Positions 44,027-51,983 of a stretch of 64,000 nucleotides of DNA are shown here, piece after piece (position 1 is the stretch's first letter; each line of letters opens with the position of its first letter). Source of the stretch: a bacterium (GTDB lineage Bacteria; Armatimonadota; UBA5829); the NCBI GenBank assembly GCA_021372295.1, contig JAJFUS010000005.1, forward strand, positions 62,001-126,000, read 5' to 3'. The position numbers and the translations under genes are program-made. Below the pieces are notes generated by a model. That model did no database searches. It was not told the DNA's origin and saw only the letters and a list, made by a program, of their open reading frames with translations.

Positions 44027-45367
44027 TTACCCACCCAAGCGGTGCTGAACTTCGCGGGCGGCGATAACTCCTGACGCCGATGCCTGCGCTAGCCCTCGAG
44101 TGACGCCTGCGCCGTCGCCTATGGCAAAGAGGTTCTCTATAGCGGTTTCGAGTTTGTCGGTGAGTTCCACTCGTGATGAGTAGAATTTCACTTCCACGCC
44201 GTAGATAAGTGTGTGGGGACTCGCGACGCCCGGGGCCAGCCGGTCCATCGCGTGAAGCATTTCAAGTATTCCCGAGACGTGCCTGTAAGGCAGCACGAAG
44301 CTCAGATCGCCGGGAATCGCGTTTGGAAGAGTGGGTTCGGTCAAACATCTTTCTATGCGAGCGCCGGTACTCCTGCGCCCGGCCTCCAGGTCGCCGAGCC
44401 TCTGAACTATCACGCCTCCCGAAAGCAGGTTCGCAAGGCTCGCCACATAGCGGCCATAAGCTATCGGTTCATGGAACGGTTCGGTAAACGAGTTCGACAC
44501 AAGCAGGGCAAAATTGGTGTTGCCGGTCTTCTTGCGAGCATAGCTGTGACCATTTACGCTGGTGACGCCGTCGTGTTTTTCGATGACGACCTCGCCGTTG
44601 GGACACACGCAGAACGAGCGCACTTTATCGTCAAAAGACTTGGAGTAGTAAACGAGTTTGGGTTCATATACTATATCGGTGATGTCGCTCATAACAGCGG
44701 CCGGCATCTCGACCCTCACACCGATGTCCACCGGGTTTGTCATAGTCTTGAGGTGAAGCCGCCCAGCTTCTTTCGCAAGCCAGTCCGATCCCGACCTGCC
44801 GGGCGCAACTATAACATAATCCGCCTTTATGACGTCTCCGGCGGTGGTCTTCACGCCCGCGATCTTCTTGCCCGAGATCACGAGTTCGTCGATTGGGGTC
44901 TCCATCCTCACATCGACCCGTTCTCTGAGAGCGTCGCGCATGCGGGTGAGGATCGACGGGCACATTTCAGTTCCCAGATGCCTCACCTCGGAATGCACCA
45001 GCTTCATACCGGCAAGCTGCGCTTTGTGCCCGATATCGGAGACCTGGTCTTCGTCGGACCCGTAGACTTTTTCCGAGCCGCCGTAGTTGACCCATATCTG
45101 GTCGACGTACTTCAGCAGTCTGCGGACTTCTCTTTCGGACATGAGATTGTTAAGCTGCCCGCCCACCTCGGGGGAAAGCGTGAGTTTTCCGTCGGAGAAC
45201 GCTCCGGCTCCGCCCCATCCCGAAAGCAGTTCGGACTTGCGAACGCGCTGATCTATATCGGCTCCCTTATCGACAATACATACGCTCAAATCCTTCATCT
45301 TCGACAGATGAAGCGCCGCGAATATTCCCGCCGGGCCCGCTCCCACGATCAGCACGTCATATTTCAT
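44027..45367 (-). CDS. FAD-dependent dehydrogenase (COG2509 type)
   Basis: A 446-residue flavoprotein. The FAD dinucleotide loop VLIVGAGPAGIFAALHLS is at the N-terminus, and LSGWGGAGAFSDGKLTLSPEVGG follows, typical of this uncharacterised dehydrogenase family. ADYVIVAPGRSGSDW is the second cofactor contact, and LFAIGDGAGVTRGLAQASASG the C-terminal FAD-binding helix with a small-residue pocket. Substrate not known. Its ATG overlaps the stop of the SRPBCC gene by one base, so the two are translationally coupled. Confidence 0.85.
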   Translation of the reverse strand: MKYDVLIVGAGPAGIFAALHLSKMKDLSVCIVDKGADIDQRVRKSELLSGWGGAGAFSDGKLTLSPEVGGQLNNLMSEREVRRLLKYVDQIWVNYGGSEKVYGSDEDQVSDIGHKAQLAGMKLVHSEVRHLGTEMCPSILTRMRDALRERVDVRMETPIDELVISGKKIAGVKTTAGDVIKADYVIVAPGRSGSDWLAKEAGRLHLKTMTNPVDIGVRVEMPAAVMSDITDIVYEPKLVYYSKSFDDKVRSFCVCPNGEVVIEKHDGVTSVNGHSYARKKTGNTNFALLVSNSFTEPFHEPIAYGRYVASLANLLSGGVIVQRLGDLEAGRRSTGARIERCLTEPTLPNAIPGDLSFVLPYRHVSGILEMLHAMDRLAPGVASPHTLIYGVEVKFYSSRVELTDKLETAIENLFAIGDGAGVTRGLAQASASGVIAAREVQHRLGG

Positions 45368-45816
45368 TATTTTCGCTCGACCTCCCGTTTTATAGCCGAA
45401 AGCATATTGTCCACGTTTTCTTTCATTTTCTTGGCGATCAAGCCCTTGATGAGAGCGCCCACCAATGGCACATCGTACTCCACTTCGATCTCGGAATCGA
45501 ATTTAGTAGTCGCGCCTAGGCCGGTAAACGTCCATAAACCCGCATATTTACTGTAATCGCCCTTGACCAGGGTGAACTTGCAAGTTTTTGCCTGGTCGTC
45601 CCATATATCTTCTTCGGTCCATTTGAGCGTTGTCTTGAATTCTTTTACGATTCCTACCCACTCGGTTATCGTCCGAGCGCCGCCATTACTCGCCTCGACG
45701 ACCTTCACGCTCTTCAAATCCGGCATAAACTCCGGGAACGCCTCCACGTTTTTCGCCAGCGCGTAGACATCATCAATCGCGCCGTTTATTTCTATCGAGC
45801 TTTTTACTATTGCCAA
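45367..45816 (-). CDS. SRPBCC (START-like) ligand-binding protein
   Basis: A 149-residue single-domain protein of the RatA/COQ10-like SRPBCC group: VKSSIEINGAIDDVYALAKN at the N-terminus, FPEFMPDLKSVKVVE, then a beta-sheet and a long C-terminal helix (LIKGLIAKKMKENVDNMLSA). Such proteins hold lipids or quinones in a helix-grip cavity. Start is TTG, with AAAGGAG at good spacing. It overlaps the FAD-dehydrogenase gene by one base, which suggests a shared pathway, perhaps with a hydrophobic substrate. The pair is an inference from layout. Confidence 0.85.
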   Translation of the reverse strand: MAIVKSSIEINGAIDDVYALAKNVEAFPEFMPDLKSVKVVEASNGGARTITEWVGIVKEFKTTLKWTEEDIWDDQAKTCKFTLVKGDYSKYAGLWTFTGLGATTKFDSEIEVEYDVPLVGALIKGLIAKKMKENVDNMLSAIKREVERK

Positions 45817-45886
45817 TGCTTGACTCCTTTACAGTTTTCGGTTGACAGTTGTGCCCTCACCATACTCATATTCTCTGAAAAAGGTT

Positions 45887-46618
45887 CTACACAGCCTCCA
45901 ACATATCATCATCACATTCCAACGACCTGACCAGCCGCGCAATCACTGTTTGGCCGCCGTATACCTGCTGGTTGATTTGAACATCAAACTCCACGTCGTC
46001 CGTAAATATCACCAGATCGACCTGGCTGCCTCGCTCAATAAACCCGAGCTTCTGCGAGTAATCCATGTTCTGCCCCGGCTGCACGAAACACCTGATCTTC
46101 GCGACGAACTTGTCCGCAATGAGCACCACCGCCATCTTGATTCCGCCGCAGTCCATGAAAATGGTGTTGCGCTCGTTCTCCAGATGATAGCGCCGGGCGA
46201 ACATATCCACCATCTTCCTCAGCCACACCACTCTGATATACTCCCACACGTCGAGCATGGGCAGATTGAGCTTTGCGCCCACCCGGTGGATTTTCTCCAC
46301 CACACCCGGCAGCGGCGTGTAATTGAAGTGAACGTCCAGCGGCGACATGTATATGCCTATCGCCCAGCCGTTCTTCTGCTCGTAGTCACAGCCGGTAATC
46401 TCGGGCAAAGGGATCTTTTCACCGAGCTTTTCGGCGAATATCGAGTTTTCGTCAACCCGCTTGATGTATACTACCCGGCCATCCGCCGGAGCCACAATCA
46501 CGCCGTCACGACTTTCAGGCTCGCGCGCCGGGTCGCGATAAAACCACACCCGCCGCAAAAACATCAGCGCGCCCAGCCAGACTACTATAATGCCCAATAT
46601 TATGTAAACCCAAGTCAT
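45887..46618 (-). CDS. phosphatidylserine decarboxylase-related protein
   Basis: A 243-residue membrane-anchored protein of the PSD family. An N-terminal helix (YIILGIIVVWLGALMF) is followed by APADGRVVYIK and GIYMSPLDVHFNYTPLPGVV, both characteristic. IERGSQVDL carries the Gly-Ser (197-198) where the proenzyme would cut itself to make the pyruvoyl group. It would turn phosphatidylserine into phosphatidylethanolamine, or act on a related lipid. No PssA is in the window. The ATG forms an ATGA overlap with the stop of the upstream GCS2 gene, which decides the start over a GTG at 46642. Confidence 0.85.
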   Translation of the reverse strand: MTWVYIILGIIVVWLGALMFLRRVWFYRDPAREPESRDGVIVAPADGRVVYIKRVDENSIFAEKLGEKIPLPEITGCDYEQKNGWAIGIYMSPLDVHFNYTPLPGVVEKIHRVGAKLNLPMLDVWEYIRVVWLRKMVDMFARRYHLENERNTIFMDCGGIKMAVVLIADKFVAKIRCFVQPGQNMDYSQKLGFIERGSQVDLVIFTDDVEFDVQINQQVYGGQTVIARLVRSLECDDDMLEAV

Positions 46619-47601
46619 GCCTGCTCTTTGAAACCTTTCCACGCATAATACGGCAGCCGGGGCACAAAGTACGCCAGGAACCCCAAAGTCCCCCGCAATA
46701 CATCCGCCCGCTGCTTCTTTTCGACGGGCCTCGGCTCGAAGATTCCACCACGATAACCGCTGTCCATCGCGCTGTAGGCCGCGACCAGCCCCTCTTTTTC
46801 ATACAAATCGCGAAGGTCGTCGGATGCGGTGCGCGTAAGCATCTCGACCGGAAAATCGACAATCGAGGCGAGTTCGTCCACCAGACCCGCCGTCTCTTCA
46901 ATAATACCCCTGCGGCAGATTTCGCCGCGCAGAAGGTTGTATTGCTCGATATTCGGCTCCAGCGATTCGTCCAGTTCAGCTATGGCGCCCACAGCCCGCA
47001 GCAGACACCGAATTCTCGCCATGTCCCAACACGTGTCGCACGCCCTCAGTTCGATAGTGCCCAGTCTTTTTGAAAGAATGACGTCTTGAAACCGGACAGT
47101 CCAGTCGTTTCTAATCGGCCCTATTGCAAACGACTTGAACATTCGATACGACTGCCCGAAATACCTTCCCAAGACCATCGGAGAGTTGGCGGTGAAGAGC
47201 GGCAATACCGGCAGAAAGTGGATCAGGTTGTCGTAAAGCCGTTTTTTGTCCTTAATGCCACCAATGTGAATATGGATCGCGCAGGTGTTGGTTGGGGCGT
47301 CGTAATTGATGAGATGCCCCATCGGCACTATAAGCCCCGTCGCAACCGACGCCAACTCGCTCCGGCGCTTTTCCAAGTCGTCCGCGAGCGATTCAACACC
47401 TTCGTGCACTCCAGTGCTGATCTCCACACCGCTCACCCACCCCTGCTTGAGGTCTTTTCCCCGAGCGAAATTGTGGGCGGAGTGGGTGTAGTAGAACCCG
47501 GGGTTTCTGGCAAGCAGCCTGGCCAGATAATAGAACGAGTCGAAAGTGGGTTTCTCCGGCTCGGTTATAAATACCTCTTCTTCAATTCCATAAGTTGGCA
47601 T
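46615..47601 (-). CDS. GCS2-family carboxylate-amine ligase (YbdK-like)
   Basis: A 328-residue member of the glutamate-cysteine ligase family 2. YGIEEEVFITEPEKPTFDSF opens it (GxEEE metal site). FARGKDLKQGWVSGVEISTG, TNTCAIHIHIGGIKDKKRLY and LGTIELRACDTCWDMARIRC follow, all typical. It should join a carboxylate to an amine with ATP; the true product is unknown. It shares an ATGA overlap with the PSD-related gene. The -10 box ends 11 bases before the ATG, so the mRNA is nearly leaderless. An in-frame start at 47640 would lie inside the -35 box. Confidence 0.85.
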   Translation of the reverse strand: MPTYGIEEEVFITEPEKPTFDSFYYLARLLARNPGFYYTHSAHNFARGKDLKQGWVSGVEISTGVHEGVESLADDLEKRRSELASVATGLIVPMGHLINYDAPTNTCAIHIHIGGIKDKKRLYDNLIHFLPVLPLFTANSPMVLGRYFGQSYRMFKSFAIGPIRNDWTVRFQDVILSKRLGTIELRACDTCWDMARIRCLLRAVGAIAELDESLEPNIEQYNLLRGEICRRGIIEETAGLVDELASIVDFPVEMLTRTASDDLRDLYEKEGLVAAYSAMDSGYRGGIFEPRPVEKKQRADVLRGTLGFLAYFVPRLPYYAWKGFKEQA

Positions 47602-47611
47602 CGCGATTCCA

Positions 47612-47640
47612 ATTATAGCAGTCGAATCACTGCGTGGCAA
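47612..47640 (-). promoter_or_regulatory. strong sigma-70 promoter for GCS2-PSD
   Basis: On the minus strand: TTGCCA, 17 bp, TATAAT. Predicted start near 47605, four bases from the ATG at 47601. Confidence 0.65.
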
Positions 47641-47698
47641 TTGCAGCGATAAGTGGTATCATATTAAGACTTCATCAAGCTTAACTGGAGGCCATAGA

Positions 47699-48811
47699 GT
47701 GATTGATCCGCGAATGAATAAACTTGCCGACGTGCTCGTCGGATACTCTACAAAAGTGCAGCCCGGGGACAAAGTCCTGATAGATGCGTCGGGCATTCCG
47801 TCAGAGATGGTATCGGTGCTCATAAAACGTGTGGTCGAGGCTGGAGGACTGCCGTTCGCAGAAGTCCACGATGCGAAAATCTCACGCACGCTCGTCATGA
47901 ATACGACCGAAGAGCAGGCAAAAATTCTCTGCCGGCGCGATCTAGATTTCATGAAGGAAATGCAGTGCTATATCGCGCTTCGAGGCGGTTATAACGTCAC
48001 CGAGATGTCCGATGTCCCGGACGAAAAGATGAAAATCCTTCAGAAACAGATGCGTCCGGTGCTGGATTACCGGGTCGAACACACCAGGTGGGTCGTGCTG
48101 CGCTGGCCGACTTCCTCGATGGCGCAGCTTGCCGGAATGAGCACTGAGCAGTTCGAAGACTTTTATTTCGACGTCTGCACTCTCGACTACGCGAAAATGT
48201 CCGAGGCCGAAAAGCCTCTTAAGGAGCGAATGGAACGCGCCGACCGCGTGAAGATAGTCGGGCCGCTGGACACCGATATCGAGTTTTCGATCAAGGGCAT
48301 ACCAGCCGTGCAGTGTGACGGCGACCGCAACATCCCTGACGGCGAACTCTTCACCGCGCCAGTAAGAGACAGCGTGAACGGAGTCATGCATTTCAACGCC
48401 GGGACAATATACCAGGGCAAACCGTTTGATGATATCCGGCTCGTTTTCAAAGACGGCAAGATTGTCGAAGCGACCGGCTCGGACACAAAAGCGCTCAACG
48501 ACATACTCGACACCGACGAAGGCTCGCGCTATATCGGTGAGTTCTCACTGGGGTTCAATCCGCATATCAAGCGCGCCATGCGGGACATTCTCTTCGACGA
48601 GAAGATCGACGGCTCGATTCACTTTACTCCCGGCCGCTGCTACGAAGAAGCCGATAACGGCAATCATTCGAAGATCCACTGGGACATGGTACTCATTCAA
48701 ACCGAGGACTACGGCGGAGGCCAAATATACTTCGACGACGAATTGATCCGCAAAAACGGCCGATTCGTGCCGGACTACCTGCAGGTGTTGAATCCTGAAA
48801 ACCTGGCCTGA
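47699..48811 (+). CDS. M29-family aminopeptidase
   Basis: A 370-residue metallo-aminopeptidase of the AmpS/AmpT (M29) family, releasing N-terminal residues in the cytoplasm. The N-terminal domain starts LADVLVGYSTKVQPGDKVLI. The metal-ligand segments are IPDGELFTAPVRDSVNGVMH (Glu), YIGEFSLGFNPHI (Glu), HFTPGRCYEE and SKIHWDMVL (His, Asp). Start is GTG at 47699, 7 bases after GGAGG. The stop codon is immediately followed by repeat copy 6. Confidence 0.93.
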   Translation: MIDPRMNKLADVLVGYSTKVQPGDKVLIDASGIPSEMVSVLIKRVVEAGGLPFAEVHDAKISRTLVMNTTEEQAKILCRRDLDFMKEMQCYIALRGGYNVTEMSDVPDEKMKILQKQMRPVLDYRVEHTRWVVLRWPTSSMAQLAGMSTEQFEDFYFDVCTLDYAKMSEAEKPLKERMERADRVKIVGPLDTDIEFSIKGIPAVQCDGDRNIPDGELFTAPVRDSVNGVMHFNAGTIYQGKPFDDIRLVFKDGKIVEATGSDTKALNDILDTDEGSRYIGEFSLGFNPHIKRAMRDILFDEKIDGSIHFTPGRCYEEADNGNHSKIHWDMVLIQTEDYGGGQIYFDDELIRKNGRFVPDYLQVLNPENLA

Positions 48812-49022
48812 TTATCTTGAGGGTTTCACCCTCAAACTCCCAGCAGCGGCTCCGCGCCCCTTCACCCGCGCTGGGGCCGCGGACCCCAGACCCCCGTTCC
48901 AGAGTTGAATGGTCCCTTAAGGGACCATTCAACTCTGAGTCAGAAGGTCAAGGAAACCTGGTTTCCTTGCAGAGCCCAGAGACGGAGTCTCTGGTGGGGT
49001 TTGGGGCAAAGCCCCAAAGAGA
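48812..49022 (-). repeat. multi-hairpin repeat, copy 6
   Basis: Fills the whole space between two convergent genes: the aminopeptidase stop codon on the left and the aroC stop codon on the right. The central palindrome at 48900-48937 is perfect over 38 bases. The flanking hairpins are CTTGAGGGTTTCACCCTCAA and CCAGAGACGGAGTCTCTGG. The outer terminal repeats have been trimmed. Confidence 0.92.
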
Positions 49023-50144
49023 CTACCACGGGTGTTCGAATGTCTGCACGGAATCGTAGCCGCGCCACATCATCAAGTGATCGAGCAAAGTGATCCTGAC
49101 CATGGACTCGGCGACCGCAACCAGCCTTGCGGTGATTGTCGGATCTCTGCGCGTGATGGCTTCGAGCTTGGTGTTTTCCATCTTTGCCATGTTCACAGTA
49201 TCCTGGTCGATGGAGATGGTGGCAGTCGGCTTTACAGCCACTCTCACGACAATCTCCTCGCCGTTTGAGATGCCGCCTTCTATGCCTCCGGCTCTATTGG
49301 TTCGGAAGTGAACCTTGCCATCATCGCCGACATATGGGATGTCGTTGCACTCGGAGCCTTTCATGCTGCCGACAGCAAACCCCGCGCCGAACTCGACGCC
49401 CTTCACAGCACCGATGCTCATCAGGCCGTGCGCAATTGTCGCGTTGAGCTTGTCAAAAACCGGCTCGCCAAGCCCAGCGGGAACTCCTCGCGCTATCACC
49501 TCGACGATTCCGCCCGCGGTGTCGCCCTCGTCTTTAATTTCAAGCACGCGGTCGATCATCTTCTTGGCGGCTTCATCGTCGGGGCAGTTAATCATGTTCG
49601 CTCGATAATTCTTTTCAATATCCTCAAATGTGAGCTTGCGAGCCGAGATGCCCATGCACTCTTTCACATATCCGAGGACTTTGATTCCCTGCTGCTCCAG
49701 TATTTTCTTTGCGACCGCACCTGCCGCGACGCGCATGCACGTCTCTCGACCGCTTGCGCGGCCCGCCCCGCACCAGTCGGCGTACTTGCCGTATTTGATC
49801 ATATATGTGTATTCGGCATGGCCGGGTCGAACCATGTCTTTTACGTCAAAATACTGCTTGACGTGGATATCATGGCGGTCGACATTATAGATTATCAGCC
49901 CCAATGGAGCACCGGTAGTAAAACCGTCGCGCATCCCCGCGAAGATATGAACCTGATCGGTCTCTTTTCTAGGGGAATCCAGCGGCGATGTGCCTGGCCG
50001 ACGGGCGTCGAGTTCTTTCTGAACATATTCGTCCGAAATCTCAAGCCCCGCCGGGCAGCCGTCGATAATCGCCACCAGAGCGTCGCCGTACGATTCGCCG
50101 CACGCGCTGACCCTGAACATTCTGCCGAAAGTATTACCTAACAC
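49023..50144 (-). CDS. aroC: chorismate synthase (variant active-site motif)
   Basis: Last enzyme of the shikimate pathway: EPSP to chorismate with reduced FMN; 373 residues. GMRDGFTTGAPLGLIIYN, MVRPGHAEYTYMIKYG, RASGRETCMRVAAGAVAKK and RAGGIEGGISNGE are all as expected. The first signature reads CGESYGDAL (16-20 GESYG) where the family has GESHG: the conserved His, a proposed general acid, is Tyr here. RASGRET also departs from RSSARET. Start is GTG with GGAGG upstream. It lies between repeat copies 6 and 7, downstream of aroA. Confidence 0.95.
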   Translation of the reverse strand: MLGNTFGRMFRVSACGESYGDALVAIIDGCPAGLEISDEYVQKELDARRPGTSPLDSPRKETDQVHIFAGMRDGFTTGAPLGLIIYNVDRHDIHVKQYFDVKDMVRPGHAEYTYMIKYGKYADWCGAGRASGRETCMRVAAGAVAKKILEQQGIKVLGYVKECMGISARKLTFEDIEKNYRANMINCPDDEAAKKMIDRVLEIKDEGDTAGGIVEVIARGVPAGLGEPVFDKLNATIAHGLMSIGAVKGVEFGAGFAVGSMKGSECNDIPYVGDDGKVHFRTNRAGGIEGGISNGEEIVVRVAVKPTATISIDQDTVNMAKMENTKLEAITRRDPTITARLVAVAESMVRITLLDHLMMWRGYDSVQTFEHPW

Positions 50145-50202
50145 TCAATTTCCTCCTATTTCTTGCGGCCACTCGCGCAGCCTGTCGGCCGCGGCCCGCC
50201 GC

Positions 50203-50408
50203 TATATTGAGGGCTTCACCCTCAAACTCCTGACCAAGGGCTCTGCCCTTGGATCCCGTCAGGAGCCGAGTGGCCCCTGCACCCCCGTTCCATAATTGAA
50301 TGATCCCTTAAAGGGATCATTCAATTATGAGCCAGAAGGTCAAGGAAACCTGGTTTCCTTGCAGAGTCCAGAGACAGAGTCTCTGGCGGGATTTGGGGCG
50401 GAGCCCAC
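50203..50408 (-). repeat. multi-hairpin repeat, copy 7
   Basis: Between aroC and aroA, with its right part (50340-50408) inside the aroA reading frame. The central palindrome at 50291-50329 has its own arm sequence (CATAATTGAATGATCCC). With copy 6 it brackets aroC in the same orientation, which allows recombination across the gene. Confidence 0.92.
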
Positions 50409-51686
50409 ACACATATCCGCGCCGGCACTCTTCATCAGTTCCACAAAGTTAGGAAACGTGACGCTCAGAGCCTCGGCGTTATATATATCTGTCTCGCCGT
50501 CCAGGCACAAACCTGCAACAGCCAATGCCATTATAACACGATGGTCGCCATGACCGCGAACGTCAGCCGCATGCAGCTTCGAGCCGCGAATCACCAACCC
50601 GTCCGGCAGTTCTTCAACATCGGCTCCCATTTTGGACAACTCCTCAAACATGACTGTTATCCGATCGGTTTCTTTCAGCCGAGCCTGCCCGACGTTTATC
50701 AGCCTCGTCTCACCCTGGGCAAAACAGGCAGTTACCGCCAGCGCGGGCAGCGCATCGGGAGTATCGGCCAGATCGAGCGTCGCGCCGCAAAGACATCCGC
50801 CCGAAACCACAAGCTCTCTTCGTCCTTCGGTCTCCACTCTCCACTCTATATTCGCGCCCATCCGTCTGAGCATATCGACAACCGCCTTGTCGCCCTGAGT
50901 ATCGTTCGGGTCAAGTCCGAGAATGGCAAGTTTACCACCGGTGATTGCCGCAACGCACAGGAAGAATGTCGCCGAACTCCAGTCGGCGGGCACAGCCCTG
51001 TCGAACGGCTTATACTTCTGCCGACCCGGTATTGCAAACCTCCGAAAATCCTGATTATCGACACTTATCCCCTGCTCTTCGATCCAACGAAGAGTCATTT
51101 CGACATAGGGTTTCTCGGTCAGATTCGTAACGTTGATGATCGTGTCACCCTGCGCAATCGGACAGTTTATGAGTAGGCTGCTGAGATACTGCGACGTCTT
51201 GCTCCCATCGAGTTCAATTTCTCCACCACGGAGTGGGCCGCGCACAATAATCGGAGCCATGCCGTTATCCCGAGTCGAGTCAATCCCTGCGCCGAGAGCG
51301 CTTAGCGCGTCGATTATAGGCCCTGCGGGCCTGCGCCTGATTTGATCGTCGCCGGTAAAGACGCTCGTCCCGTCGACAAGCGCCGCCATGCCCAGCGCGA
51401 TATATAATGTCGTGCCTGAGTTGCCGACGTCTATTACGTCATCCGGCACACTCGGCATGCCGCTTATTCCGCGCACTATCCAGTCGCCATCGATCTCGTC
51501 TATACGAGCGCCGAGCAAGCGGCATGCGTCCACCGCCGACATCGTATCCGACGCGACAAGCGGCCTGCGTATAATCGATTCACCCTCCGCAAGCGACGCA
51601 ATCACCAACGCGCGAATGGTATGCGACTTCGACCCTGGAATCTCCACCGACCCCGCTATCATAGACTTTTTTACAATCAGTTTCAT
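50340..51686 (-). CDS. aroA: 3-phosphoshikimate 1-carboxyvinyltransferase with repeat-encoded tail
   Basis: EPSP synthase, 448 residues, joining PEP to shikimate-3-phosphate; the next step, AroC, is encoded just downstream. IPGSKSHTIRALVIASLAEG (Lys20), VGNSGTTLYIALG, GSKTSQYLSSLLI, ADWSSATFFL, RLKETDRITVMFEEL and VRGHGDHRVIMALAV are present. The natural end is near VELMKSAGADMCVG. The last 20 residues (SAPNPARDSVSGLCKETRFP) are translated from repeat copy 7. Start ATG 51686 with AGGAAAG; the open frame to 51920 crosses the promoter and has no signal. Confidence 0.95.
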   Translation of the reverse strand: MKLIVKKSMIAGSVEIPGSKSHTIRALVIASLAEGESIIRRPLVASDTMSAVDACRLLGARIDEIDGDWIVRGISGMPSVPDDVIDVGNSGTTLYIALGMAALVDGTSVFTGDDQIRRRPAGPIIDALSALGAGIDSTRDNGMAPIIVRGPLRGGEIELDGSKTSQYLSSLLINCPIAQGDTIINVTNLTEKPYVEMTLRWIEEQGISVDNQDFRRFAIPGRQKYKPFDRAVPADWSSATFFLCVAAITGGKLAILGLDPNDTQGDKAVVDMLRRMGANIEWRVETEGRRELVVSGGCLCGATLDLADTPDALPALAVTACFAQGETRLINVGQARLKETDRITVMFEELSKMGADVEELPDGLVIRGSKLHAADVRGHGDHRVIMALAVAGLCLDGETDIYNAEALSVTFPNFVELMKSAGADMCVGSAPNPARDSVSGLCKETRFP

Positions 51687-51695
51687 ACTTTCCTG

Positions 51696-51725
51696 AGGAT
51701 ACAGGAGACGGCCGGGCGTTGTCAA
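51696..51725 (-). promoter_or_regulatory. promoter for aroA
   Basis: On the minus strand: TTGACA, 18 bp, TATCCT. Predicted start near 51689, within a few bases of the ATG at 51686, so the leader is minimal and the AGGAAAG site overlaps the -10 region. Confidence 0.45.
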
Positions 51726-51770
51726 ATCGCTGGTGCGTTTTTCCCCAAATAAGGCGGGGATTATTGCTCG

Positions 51771-51799
51771 TTGACATGGCGCTTTTTGGGGGGTAGAAT
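51771..51799 (+). promoter_or_regulatory. sigma-70 promoter upstream of the CBS-GGDEF gene
   Basis: TTGACA (51771-51776), 17 bp, TAGAAT (51794-51799). It would give a leader of about 178 bases. I looked for a c-di-GMP riboswitch there and did not find one. Confidence 0.6.
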
Positions 51800-51943
51800 T
51801 GTCAAGCAATGCCGACGGAACGGCTTCGCGTGGAAACAGCATGGAAGCAAATCCGGCGGACTCCGGCTGTTTGTCCGTGTCCCCGATTATCCGCGTAGTA
51901 ACCAAGTTGCAATTGCTCAAACCGGTATTTTATTCAGTGTAAA

Positions 51944-51959
51944 CGGCACGATGATTGCA
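51944..51959 (+). promoter_or_regulatory. sigma-54 promoter for the CBS-GGDEF gene
   Basis: CGGCACG, 4 bp, TTGCA: one mismatch at the least conserved position, with GG and GC 10 bases apart. Predicted start near 51970, 14 bases before the ATG and just upstream of its GAGGGTGG site. Confidence 0.65.
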
Positions 51960-51983
51960 CGTAATTCCCTTAAGAGGGTGGAT

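Noticed and set aside
51687-51920. N-terminal extension of AroA by 78 codons
   Set aside because: It crosses the promoter and has no start signal; the core EPSP synthase begins at MKLIVKKSM, 51686.
51800-51983. c-di-GMP riboswitch before the CBS-GGDEF gene
   Set aside because: The long leader lacks the conserved GEMM segments; a sigma-54 site near its end explains it better.
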